Source: Fidelibacterota bacterium
Lineage (GTDB): Bacteria > Fidelibacterota > Marinisomatia > SCGC-AAA003-L08 > GCA-002704045
DNA: 14,937 nucleotides
Assembly (NCBI GenBank): GCA_002704045.1
Contig: PAFF01000070.1
Coordinates: 19,980 to 34,916 of the forward strand
Direction of reading: 5' to 3'
In this document: positions 1 through 7,756 of the stretch, piece after piece
Position numbering within the stretch: the stretch's first letter is position 1
Layout: each line of letters begins with the position of its first letter
The notes under the pieces: generated by a model
Database searches by the model: none
The model's input: only the letters and a program-made list of their open reading frames with translations
What the model was told of the DNA's origin: nothing
Made by a program: the position numbers and the translations under genes

Positions 1-2223
1 ATGTATGAAAATTATCAGAACTATACAGGTTATGGTAGGAATTGGATGGAATTGTCATCAGATAACCCTAATGAATATTTTGGTGACAATGGTTTTGGTT
101 TTTTCGGGTCAGATAATTCATTTCACAGAGATTACTATTATTTGGGTTACAATGAGCAGAGAGCATTTGGAGGAAGTGATATTTATTTTTCATCCTCAAG
201 TGCTATTACAAATGAGATTCGTATCGATGCAACCTCACAACTTACCTCAAAATGGAAATTGAGGGTAGGATTGGATTATAAAAGACATTTGCTTGAATAT
301 TATGAGGTGCAATCTCCTTGGTCAGAAAATCCTTTTGTTCAAGAGTTTGCTGAGGCTTGGGACGATTACAATGGAGATCAGACGTGGTCTGAAAGTGTAA
401 CTGAGCCATATCAGGATTTAGGTGATGGAATATGGAATAATGGCGAGATATTTATGGATATTGATAAAGATGGTGTGCGTGATGAGGATGAAATATTTAT
501 TGATGAAGGTAATGGTATTTGGGATGCGGCTGAACCTTTTGTAGATTGCGGATTTGATGATAGTAATAACCCAATATGCCAGGGAGACAATGGATGGCAA
601 AATAGTTTTGGTAATGGTACTTGGGATGCAAATGAGTCTTTCACTGATTGTGGTTATGGTTCTGATGGGGATCTTGTTTGCGATAATGAGGTTGGCTGGT
701 CCAATTCTTATGGTAATGGTATTTGGGACCCCCAAGAAATTTTTGAAGATTGGAATGGTAACGGTGTTTGGGATCCATTGCTCTCTGAGCCATATGATGA
801 TGCTAATGATAATTCAAATTGGGATTTAGGTAGAGAACCATATGATTTGTCAGGATATATACAGAACACATTTGAAGTGCCTTGGATGGTAATTAACGCT
901 GGCTTGAGATTTGATTACACTAATTTCAAGACAAGGTTATGGGCAAATCCTGACTACGAAATTTCGCCATATTTACCTTACTATTATAATGATGCAATAG
1001 ATAATGGAACTTGGGATCAGTTAAGTACAGATAATAATGGTGAATGGGATTTTTATGATGAAAATGGGAATGGTGTTTTTGATGAAGGTGAGCCGTATGA
1101 GCAATTTGAAGATAGAATTGATGACGATATATATACTTATGGTGAGCCTTTTGTAGATGCAATTGAACCTATTGGTACAGATGCTGGTATTGCTAATGCG
1201 CAAGTTCTTTTTACTGATACTGAATCTCTTTTAAGGTTAAGTCCAAGAATAGGATTTAGTCACGTGATAACTGATCAAGCAACTTTTACATTTAACTATG
1301 GTGTTTATTATCAAAACCCAGTTTTTATGAATATCTATGTAAATACAAATAATTTAGGTGATCCTTTTAATCTTTTTCAAACTGATAATGCATTGGTTGG
1401 TAATCCTAGTATGACCCCGGCAAGAACCGAGTCATATGAATATTCAATAAATATTCAAATGAATAGACATATCGCGTTTAATTTAGGGACTTGGGTTAAA
1501 AATATGGATCAATTAACCTCTACGCAAAAATATAGATCTGGAACTCAAGATTATTGGGTTATGAGGAATTATGATTTTGGTAGAGCTCAGGGAATTGATT
1601 TTATGGTGCAAACTCGAGGTTTGCCTGTGAATGTTAATTTACAATATACTTGGTCAGAAGCTAAATCAAATCAAGAGTATGCTTGGTCAAAAGTTGGCAA
1701 CGTAGAGGTTGATGCTCCTGCTGAGGAGTATCTCATGTCATATGATAGGACTCACGATGCAAGTATATCATTGTCTACGTTTTTACCATATGGTGTTTTG
1801 TTATCTGTAACGCATTTGTATCAAACTGGTGCGCCATATACACCTCTTGAAAGAGCTGCTCCGGGATCCAATCAAATAATTGAAAGTGAATTTAGAAATT
1901 CTGTAAGAATGCCAGATTATAACAAAACTGATATGTCTTTATCAAAATACTTACGGTTTGGAGATATGAAAATTTCTTTAGGCCTCAATATATATAATTT
2001 ATTTGATAGAAGAAACACTATCGATATTTACAGGTTGACAGGCTCAGCAACAAATCCAGGAGACTATTATCAACAATTTGTAGGTCTACCTAGTGTAGTA
2101 GGCGGAACTTTTGTTCCAGGTGTTACGACAGATGTTGAATATTCTGAATCGTATTATGATAGTCCTTGGAACGAATCCTCTGCAAGAGAGATTAACGCTT
2201 TTATAAGATTTGATTTTAAGTAG
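1..2223 (+). CDS. TonB-dependent outer-membrane receptor, C-terminal barrel part (5' truncated by window)
   Basis: The 740 readable residues look like the beta-barrel of a TonB-dependent receptor, which imports a ligand across the outer membrane using TonB energy. The ATG at position 1 is in frame but is probably not the start: no signal peptide, carboxypeptidase-like domain or plug precedes the barrel, and family members are usually longer. Barrel-type strands include 'LSGYIQNTFEVPW' with 'INAGLRFDY' (about 284-306), 'LSPRIGFSHVITDQ' (about 414-427), 'GNPSMTPARTESYEY' and 'TGAPYTP'. The protein ends in 'NAFIRFDFK', like an outer-membrane barrel terminus. Two acidic, Trp/Asp/Gly-rich insertions (about 121-282 and 334-388) lie between barrel strands, probably in surface loops. 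The next gene starts 9 bases downstream, so it is likely first or internal in an operon. The family call is confident; the substrate is unknown. Confidence 0.86.
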   Translation: MYENYQNYTGYGRNWMELSSDNPNEYFGDNGFGFFGSDNSFHRDYYYLGYNEQRAFGGSDIYFSSSSAITNEIRIDATSQLTSKWKLRVGLDYKRHLLEYYEVQSPWSENPFVQEFAEAWDDYNGDQTWSESVTEPYQDLGDGIWNNGEIFMDIDKDGVRDEDEIFIDEGNGIWDAAEPFVDCGFDDSNNPICQGDNGWQNSFGNGTWDANESFTDCGYGSDGDLVCDNEVGWSNSYGNGIWDPQEIFEDWNGNGVWDPLLSEPYDDANDNSNWDLGREPYDLSGYIQNTFEVPWMVINAGLRFDYTNFKTRLWANPDYEISPYLPYYYNDAIDNGTWDQLSTDNNGEWDFYDENGNGVFDEGEPYEQFEDRIDDDIYTYGEPFVDAIEPIGTDAGIANAQVLFTDTESLLRLSPRIGFSHVITDQATFTFNYGVYYQNPVFMNIYVNTNNLGDPFNLFQTDNALVGNPSMTPARTESYEYSINIQMNRHIAFNLGTWVKNMDQLTSTQKYRSGTQDYWVMRNYDFGRAQGIDFMVQTRGLPVNVNLQYTWSEAKSNQEYAWSKVGNVEVDAPAEEYLMSYDRTHDASISLSTFLPYGVLLSVTHLYQTGAPYTPLERAAPGSNQIIESEFRNSVRMPDYNKTDMSLSKYLRFGDMKISLGLNIYNLFDRRNTIDIYRLTGSATNPGDYYQQFVGLPSVVGGTFVPGVTTDVEYSESYYDSPWNESSAREINAFIRFDFK
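361..846 (+). repeat. Acidic D/N-G-x-W-D repeat insertion in receptor loop, with exact 102-base tandem units
   Basis: Two complete in-frame units of 102 bases (34 residues) run at 508-609 and 610-711, and a third begins at 712 before diverging. Each complete unit starts G-N-G-(I/T)-W-D, then E-x-F-x-D-C-G, and carries two cysteines ten residues apart (C183/C193 and C217/C227) before G-W-x-N-S. Flanking sequence holds related acidic motifs such as 'DIDKDGVRDEDE' (residues 153-164), which resembles an EF-hand or thrombospondin type 3 calcium loop. The units differ at many bases, so this is an old duplication kept by selection rather than a recent slippage product. Calcium binding is inferred from Asp/Asn spacing. 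Confidence 0.8.
1000..1158 (+). repeat. Second acidic W-D/E-P-(F/Y) repeat cluster in the receptor
   Basis: Residues 334-386 hold a second, shorter group of the same motif type: 'DNGTWDQ', 'NNGEWDFYDENGNGVFDEGE' and two E-P-(Y/F) turns ending 'GEPFVD'. It lacks the cysteine pairs of the first cluster. It lies between the strand ending near residue 306 and the conserved 'SPRIGFSH' strand, so it probably forms a different surface loop of the same barrel. Confidence 0.65.
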
Positions 2224-2235
2224 GATAAATAAATG
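2224..2235 (+). promoter_or_regulatory. Junction leader GATAAATAAATG at the start of the second gene
   Basis: The 12-mer GATAAATAAATG ends in the start codon at 2233 and recurs exactly at the next gene junction (6665-6676). Only a weak AGGA (2222-2225), overlapping the upstream TAG stop, could act as a Shine-Dalgarno sequence. An A-rich leader just before the ATG is a known translation feature in Bacteroidota relatives. Start choice is supported by the signal peptide that follows directly. Confidence 0.45.
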
Positions 2236-5200
2236 ATTAAAAATAAAAAAATGATTTCATTGTTCAAGGTTTGTAGCTTGGCTTTTTGTGTTTGTTTTGT
2301 GTTTGCTGCAGTGCCAAATCTCGAAAATAGTAATATGGATAATAATTATTCCTCATCAGTTAGCAGAAGTGAAAATGCTCTGCCTACAGATCCTATTTTA
2401 GATAGGGCTAAAGGATATCTATTGCAGGGTAAATTAAAGTCTGCAATAACAAACTACGGTAGTATTGTAGATGGTTTTTCTCATCATCCTGGAGGATTGT
2501 GGGGAGAATATTCTTATTTTCCCAGTATTTCTTTCATGTACAGTATTCCAGGTCACAAGTATTCTCATTTGTATGAATGGGAATTATATCAAACAGGTTT
2601 GTATGCAGTATGGAAGTCGATTGATGCTGGAGAAGGTTGGACACGACTTGGAGATTCGGTTTTTGTAGATTTTGTTTTTAATGTTGAAAATGATAAGGGT
2701 GATTTAGGTGAAAGGTTTGGAAGTCACGTAGATTTTGGAGGTTCAGATCAATGGTCTCTGGAAATTGATAATGATGGTAATGCTGCAGTTTACATAACTA
2801 CTGCAAGCGAGCTTGTTAATCCTAATTTTCAAGAATCAAGGATGGGATTGGTTTATCCTTGGGCTAAGAGGGCTAAATTTATTGAGCGTGATTCAGAAGT
2901 TTTATATGATTTTTATGATTATGGTCCTGATGCTATTCCATGGAATGAAGATGATAATTACGTTTACTATGGCGCTAATACGAATGAGTCTTGGTTTACA
3001 CGATATTCTGATAATTCAAACAGTGATTGGCAGCCAAAATATAGAGCTAGGGAAAATACTCATGATCCAAACGCAACAGTAGGTGATATCTTTGGTGATG
3101 CTACTGATTTTACTGATTCAGGTGATCCGTATCCAATTTTAGCTCATAGTAGTTTTAGTGAAACCTGGCCTTCGGTTTATAATGATGAATTGGGAGAATA
3201 TGAGCGTGAATGGCCTGGTTGGTGGGCTGAAAGATTTGATAGTTCTTTGACTGGTTGTAGTGGTGATATCAAGGATGATGACTGTTGGATTGAAGAAGAA
3301 GGTAGTCGTTTTATTTCAGACACTGATGTGTATATGGAATTTGATGACAGATGGGCTCATCAAGGAAATTATGTTAAAACAAGTGGCGATGAGTATCAAA
3401 ACACAGGATATCCATTGGGTTTAACTGTAAGAATGGAGGCGCATTCGTATGGTGTTTCTTTTGCTGAAGATATTATGTTTATCACTGTACGAGTAAGAAA
3501 CGATAGTGGAGATTATGTTAATGAGGATGGTGAATTTGTTGAAGGTATGGTTATGCCGGATGGTTCCCAATTAAATGGAGGAAAAGGATTTAACTACGAA
3601 AGATCTTGGATGGGATTTTATGTTGATGTAGACGCAGTATGGGCTGATCGTGATGGAGGTATGTCAAATCATTCAAATGCAGATGATAATATGGGTTATT
3701 TCAGAGACAAACCTGATGGTGGTGATGATAGTTTGAGCTTTGCGTATATATATGATTTGGATGGTGTAAGTAATAGTGCAACAAATTTAGCAAGAGCAGC
3801 TATTCAGTTATTAGATTCTCCAAGGCTGCCTTGGTATGAGCAAAATCTTGATCTGAATCAAGATGGTAATCCAGACATCTTTCCAGGTGATAAATTGGGT
3901 ATGACTGACTGGCATTGGTTTGACTGGTACAATAGACCTGGTGTACGCTCTAGAGAGTCTAATTCAAATTGCTGTGATGGTTCAGCTGCAAGACCATCTG
4001 CTGAAAACAGAGAAGAGATCCAGTACAAAGTTATGGCTGGCGATACAGTAAATATTAGCGATGACGAGCAGTTGTGGTTTTTTCATACTAAAGATCCAAA
4101 TAATGAAGTATCTTCAGATATTAATCCTCATTTTGATTCACTTGAGGGTTTGGACGATACTCAGTTTTGGAATGATGGAATGGATTGCGTTTTGATAATG
4201 AGTACTGGACCATTCGAATTAAAGGTTGGCGAGGAAAAACCCTTTTCTTTTTGTGTAATTATGGGGGCAGATTCTCTTGATTTAGAAAAAAATGCTCAAT
4301 TTGCTCAAATAATGTATGACTCGCATTATCAAGGTTTTACTGCTCCTGATATACCGATTCTTTCTGGAACATCAGGTCATGAAAAAGTTTCATTGTATTG
4401 GGAAGATAATGCTGAAAGTAGTTTGGATGTTGTGACTCGCTACGCTGATTTTGAAGGATATAAGTTATATAAAAGTGATGATGGTGGAGTATCTTGGGGA
4501 GATGCAATAGTTGTTAATGGTGTTCAAGTTGGCTGGGAGCCAATAGCTCAGTGGGATTTAAGCGCAGAAGAAGATATTGATCATTGTATCTATGAAAACG
4601 GAACAGACTGTGAGGATAATTTAAAAAGAGGTGCTGAAGTTTCTGGCTATGATCCAACTGAAGGCAATAAGTGGTTTGATCTAGGTAGTAATACAGGTTT
4701 ACAGTATACATATGTAGATACTAATGTTTTTGACGGTGTAGAGTATACATATTCGTTAACATCGTATGATACAGGAGTTTTGCCACCATATATAAATACG
4801 TATACTGAAAATAATGATGGTAGTTTTACCCTTGATCAAGAATCCATACAGTCAAATCCAGATAAATGGGCAGATCCAGATGGAGCGGCAGCTTTAGAAA
4901 GTGCAAGAGGAACAACTATTTTAGATCCTAATTTTGTAAAAATTACACCAGGGCATCAAGCGAGTAATTATAGCGAGCCTGATCTTGAAAATGGCGATAA
5001 GGTTTTTGTTCCTTCCGATAATAATCTTGGAACAGGTGATCAATTTTACAGAGTAGCGAATCCATATCAATTTGAAGATGATTTGTTAAGATTTGAAATA
5101 CTAGCCTCACTTGGCAACGATGATCTTGAAGGTTTTAAAACGTCAGAGCCTAAAATGTATTCATATATAGTAAATGAATTTGGTATAGCTACCAATATTG

Positions 5201-6669
5201 CAAGTTATAATCTAGATGATATTGATTCAGATTCTCTTTCAGTGTTGATCTCGCTGCCTGGTTCTTATCTTGATACTCTTGATAATGATGATGAATCTGT
5301 TGATTATACAATCAAAGTGCCCAATTATGTTATAAAAGGTTACGATATTTCAAATGAGATCAATTATACTGATGTATATGCTGGTTTGGCATTTGGAATT
5401 ACTAATCTAGATTCATACGCTGATTTACTATTTAATCAAATTGGGAATATGCAGAATGTTGCATATGAAGAATTTCCTGGAATCCTAGATGATGTTTCGG
5501 GCGTGTTTGGTTCAGATGCTAGTATTAGCAGTGTTTATAATTCATACCTAAATATTTATGATTCATACGAAGAGTTTAATCAAAAAAGTGGACTAAGTAC
5601 TAATGAAGCCGGTCTTACTTTTATAGCTATGGAATATTTGAATACAAATACTTATGATAATCATCCATCCTTTGATTATAGAATTGAGTTTTCGAATAGT
5701 TTGTTTATAGATGCATCAAATAGTGATGATTGTCAAGGTTTGCATGGTATTTGGAACGAAACATCGAATGAATGTTATTACAGTCAAGCATCATCAACTG
5801 TGCAGTCAGGCTGTGATGAAGATGTTCTTCCGCTTTTGCCTTTTAAAGTATATAATGTTTTTACTGGAAAGCAGGTTAAGTTGAGGCATACAGATGCAGG
5901 TCCTAATAACGATTATTCGTATGGTGCTCGTGATTGTGTTTGGCAGCCGAATGAACGAATTACTTTTATGGATTCAGTAAGGGTTGGAAATAATGCAAGT
6001 TATTCAACTTTAAGTTTATTTAACTTCTATTTAAATTATAATCCTGATGTAACTCTTTCTCAAACTAGCGATAGTTATTACTGGTATCCTGGTTCAGGAC
6101 CGTATGAAATTGGAGCTATTACGTATTATAACGGGCAAGAATTTATTTATACATCTGAAGATCAATTTTTTGGAGAGCCTGGAATTTTTGGTGATTCAGA
6201 TGGTGATTCTAAGCCAGATAATTACGCTTCATCGTACAATGCTTGGATTCCATATTATCCTTGGCAAAATCAAGATTATTTAATATTGTCACCAAAAAAA
6301 CAATATGTTGATGGGGATTTTTGGACTGTTGATTTGTCAGAGTTTGGAGTTATATCAAGTGTATCTGAAGCGAATCTTGAAGAAATTAAGGTTGTGCCTA
6401 ATCCTTACATTGTAAGATCAGGTTTTAACAATGAAAGCGAGTATTTAAATACGATCCGTTTCACTCATTTGCCAACTGAGTGTACAATAAAAATATATAC
6501 TGTTTCAGGGGAGTTCGTAAATGAAATTGTTCATAATGATATTGTTGATGGTAATGAGTATTGGAATTTGAGGAATAGATTTAATCAGCTTGTAGCACCA
6601 GGTTTGTATATATATGCGGTTGAATCGGGGGATAAAAAACATTTAGGCAAATTTGCGATAGTGAGATAA
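2233..6669 (+). CDS. Large secreted protein with T9SS type A-like C-terminal sorting domain
   Basis: This 1478-residue protein starts with a signal peptide (charged MIKNKK, then a hydrophobic stretch to about residue 26, 'CVCFVFAAVP'). Residues about 51-83 form a short TPR-like helical segment ('AKGYLLQGKLKSAITNY'). The middle is Trp/Asp/Gly-rich with no recognised catalytic motif. Calcium-loop-like sequences occur at D540-N542-D544-D548 and D1321-D1323-D1325-D1329. A fibronectin III-like module spans about 704-850, ending 'VEYTYSLTSYDTG'. Several close cysteine pairs (for example C1167/C1181) suggest disulfides. The C-terminus, 1387-1478, begins 'VVPNPYIVRSGF' and ends 'APGLYIYAVESGDKKHLGKFAIVR', split here as 'APGLYIYAVES' and 'LGKFAIVR' for the key strands; this is the T9SS type A/FlgD-Ig-like sorting fold. 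Lying between a TonB receptor and a PorV-like gene, it is probably surface-attached T9SS cargo. Its function is unknown; it is not recognisably SusD. Confidence 0.8.
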   Translation: MIKNKKMISLFKVCSLAFCVCFVFAAVPNLENSNMDNNYSSSVSRSENALPTDPILDRAKGYLLQGKLKSAITNYGSIVDGFSHHPGGLWGEYSYFPSISFMYSIPGHKYSHLYEWELYQTGLYAVWKSIDAGEGWTRLGDSVFVDFVFNVENDKGDLGERFGSHVDFGGSDQWSLEIDNDGNAAVYITTASELVNPNFQESRMGLVYPWAKRAKFIERDSEVLYDFYDYGPDAIPWNEDDNYVYYGANTNESWFTRYSDNSNSDWQPKYRARENTHDPNATVGDIFGDATDFTDSGDPYPILAHSSFSETWPSVYNDELGEYEREWPGWWAERFDSSLTGCSGDIKDDDCWIEEEGSRFISDTDVYMEFDDRWAHQGNYVKTSGDEYQNTGYPLGLTVRMEAHSYGVSFAEDIMFITVRVRNDSGDYVNEDGEFVEGMVMPDGSQLNGGKGFNYERSWMGFYVDVDAVWADRDGGMSNHSNADDNMGYFRDKPDGGDDSLSFAYIYDLDGVSNSATNLARAAIQLLDSPRLPWYEQNLDLNQDGNPDIFPGDKLGMTDWHWFDWYNRPGVRSRESNSNCCDGSAARPSAENREEIQYKVMAGDTVNISDDEQLWFFHTKDPNNEVSSDINPHFDSLEGLDDTQFWNDGMDCVLIMSTGPFELKVGEEKPFSFCVIMGADSLDLEKNAQFAQIMYDSHYQGFTAPDIPILSGTSGHEKVSLYWEDNAESSLDVVTRYADFEGYKLYKSDDGGVSWGDAIVVNGVQVGWEPIAQWDLSAEEDIDHCIYENGTDCEDNLKRGAEVSGYDPTEGNKWFDLGSNTGLQYTYVDTNVFDGVEYTYSLTSYDTGVLPPYINTYTENNDGSFTLDQESIQSNPDKWADPDGAAALESARGTTILDPNFVKITPGHQASNYSEPDLENGDKVFVPSDNNLGTGDQFYRVANPYQFEDDLLRFEILASLGNDDLEGFKTSEPKMYSYIVNEFGIATNIASYNLDDIDSDSLSVLISLPGSYLDTLDNDDESVDYTIKVPNYVIKGYDISNEINYTDVYAGLAFGITNLDSYADLLFNQIGNMQNVAYEEFPGILDDVSGVFGSDASISSVYNSYLNIYDSYEEFNQKSGLSTNEAGLTFIAMEYLNTNTYDNHPSFDYRIEFSNSLFIDASNSDDCQGLHGIWNETSNECYYSQASSTVQSGCDEDVLPLLPFKVYNVFTGKQVKLRHTDAGPNNDYSYGARDCVWQPNERITFMDSVRVGNNASYSTLSLFNFYLNYNPDVTLSQTSDSYYWYPGSGPYEIGAITYYNGQEFIYTSEDQFFGEPGIFGDSDGDSKPDNYASSYNAWIPYYPWQNQDYLILSPKKQYVDGDFWTVDLSEFGVISSVSEANLEEIKVVPNPYIVRSGFNNESEYLNTIRFTHLPTECTIKIYTVSGEFVNEIVHNDIVDGNEYWNLRNRFNQLVAPGLYIYAVESGDKKHLGKFAIVR

Positions 6670-6676
6670 ATAAATG
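6665..6676 (+). promoter_or_regulatory. Second copy of the GATAAATAAATG junction leader
   Basis: This is identical over 12 bases to 2224-2235. It contains the upstream TAA stop (6667-6669) and the ATG of the PorV-like gene (6674). No convincing Shine-Dalgarno is present (only GAG at 6663-6665). Stop and start lie four bases apart, so ribosomes may carry over from the preceding gene. Confidence 0.4.
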
Positions 6677-7666
6677 AAAAAAAATATTACATTAATTTTA
6701 GTTTTTTTAACGTTTGCATTTTCAGAAACAGTAACTCAAGAAGGAACTGATGCGGCGAATTTTCTGAAATTGGAGACTGGTATATCAGGTATAGGTATGG
6801 GAGGTGCTAGGGTTGCAAGTGCAAATAATATAAGTGATATTGGATATAATCCAGCATCAATATCGTTTACCAAAACAAGTGATTTGTATTTCTCGATGCG
6901 AGATTATTTGGTAGATATAAAAATAGGTAGTATTGGATATTCAAGAAAAATATCACCAACCGATTATATTGGATTATATCTTTTTTATTTAGATTCTGGA
7001 GATATTGAGAGAACTACGTTGGATAGCCCCGATGGTGGTATAGGTTATTACAAGGTTCAAGATTTAGTTCTATCTGGTGTATATTCTAAAGTTGTAACTG
7101 ACAGGTTGAGATTAGGTGTTTCTCTTAAATATGTGCAGGAAGATTTATGGACTACTAGTTTCAAAACCGTAGCATTTGATTTGGGTTCAATTTTCGATAC
7201 TGGAATATACGGTTTTGTGCTAGGAATGTCTGTGTCTAATTTTGGTCCTGAGATACAATATTCAGGAGAGGGATTAGAAAATGAGAATTTAGATTTACTT
7301 GAACCACAGATGTGGGCAACTGAAAAATATAATTTACCTTTAATTTTTAGGCTCGGAATATCAAATGAGCTGATTGGTAAAAATAGTATTTTTATGAAAG
7401 ATAGTTTTCAGAAACTTGTAGTTGAGGTTGACGCTGTATCTCCAAGTGATTCTAGATTATATGGATCGCTTGGTTTAGAGTATTCTTGGAATGAGATGTT
7501 GTACGTGAGGGCGGGAAAATATCTTAATCATCATACTGCTGGACTAGCATTTGGAGCAGGTTTGAAGTATAATTTAGGTTTGTTTGGTTTTGGCTTTAAT
7601 TACGCATTTTCTAATTACGGCATGCTAGAGTCAACTAGTCAGTATTCAATGAATCTGATTTTTTAA
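6674..7666 (+). CDS. PorV/PorQ-family outer-membrane barrel protein
   Basis: This 330-residue protein has a short signal peptide (MKKNITLILVFLTFAFSE) and then the hallmark N-terminus of the PorV/PorQ family: 'GTDAANFLKLETG' followed by 'GIGMGGARVASANN' and 'DIGYNPASIS' (about residues 24-65). The rest alternates short amphipathic strands ('LRLGVSLKYV', 'GFVLGMSVSNFG', 'LYVRAGKYL', 'GLAFGAGLKYNLG') and ends with a terminal phenylalanine, as outer-membrane barrels often do. Known PorV binds T9SS cargo signals and delivers cargo to the surface attachment machinery; PorQ acts in related steps. The gene starts four bases after a T9SS-type cargo gene, which suggests a dedicated cargo-shuttle pair. 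Whether it is PorV, PorQ or another paralogue cannot be settled here. The length is close to the family norm. Confidence 0.82.
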   Translation: MKKNITLILVFLTFAFSETVTQEGTDAANFLKLETGISGIGMGGARVASANNISDIGYNPASISFTKTSDLYFSMRDYLVDIKIGSIGYSRKISPTDYIGLYLFYLDSGDIERTTLDSPDGGIGYYKVQDLVLSGVYSKVVTDRLRLGVSLKYVQEDLWTTSFKTVAFDLGSIFDTGIYGFVLGMSVSNFGPEIQYSGEGLENENLDLLEPQMWATEKYNLPLIFRLGISNELIGKNSIFMKDSFQKLVVEVDAVSPSDSRLYGSLGLEYSWNEMLYVRAGKYLNHHTAGLAFGAGLKYNLGLFGFGFNYAFSNYGMLESTSQYSMNLIF

Positions 7667-7667
7667 T

Positions 7668-7680
7668 AATTTGTTACATT
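7668..7680 (+). repeat. Post-stop motif AATTTGTTACATT, copy 1
   Basis: This 13-base stretch begins two bases after the TAA stop of the PorV-like gene. It matches 12 of 13 bases with 13718-13730, which overlaps the stop of the protease gene. Both copies sit where one transcription unit ends and another begins. The role is unknown; it could be a promoter -35/-33 element (it contains TTTG) or chance in AT-rich sequence. Confidence 0.35.
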
Positions 7681-7744
7681 AAAAGCGTGTGAAAAGTAGA
7701 AATTAGCACGTAAGTTAAATAAAAGATAGTTATAAACAATAAAT

Positions 7745-7750
7745 GGGAGG
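7745..7750 (+). promoter_or_regulatory. Strong ribosome binding site GGGAGG for the 887-residue protein
   Basis: GGGAGG lies six bases before the ATG at 7757 and fixes that start; the encoded protein begins directly with a signal peptide. This differs from the weak or absent Shine-Dalgarno at the two upstream gene junctions. The 90-base gap upstream (7667-7756) is AT-rich and shows no convincing promoter or terminator. Confidence 0.75.
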
Positions 7751-7756
7751 ATAACC

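Noticed and set aside
1..3. ATG at position 1 as the true start of the TonB receptor gene.
   Set aside because: No signal peptide or plug follows and barrel-type sequence starts almost at once; the gene must begin upstream of the window.
411..1203. Several open frames on the minus strand and in other + frames across the receptor gene.
   Set aside because: They follow the acidic GAT/GGT/AAT-rich repeat codons read in other frames, have no ribosome binding sites and show no recognisable protein features.
1..6669. SusC/SusD polysaccharide utilisation pair.
   Set aside because: The second gene has a T9SS-like C-terminus and no visible lipoprotein signal or SusD-type helical repeats, and no glycan-degrading enzyme is nearby.
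7686..7710. CGTG/CACG inverted repeat in the gap after the PorV-like gene, as a possible terminator.
   Set aside because: The stem is only four base pairs with a 17-base loop and no following T tract.
7743..7754. Tiny reading frame ATG-GGA-GGA-TAA overlapping the ribosome binding site of the 887-residue protein.
   Set aside because: It has three coding codons, has no ribosome binding site of its own, and is explained by the GGGAGG sequence itself.
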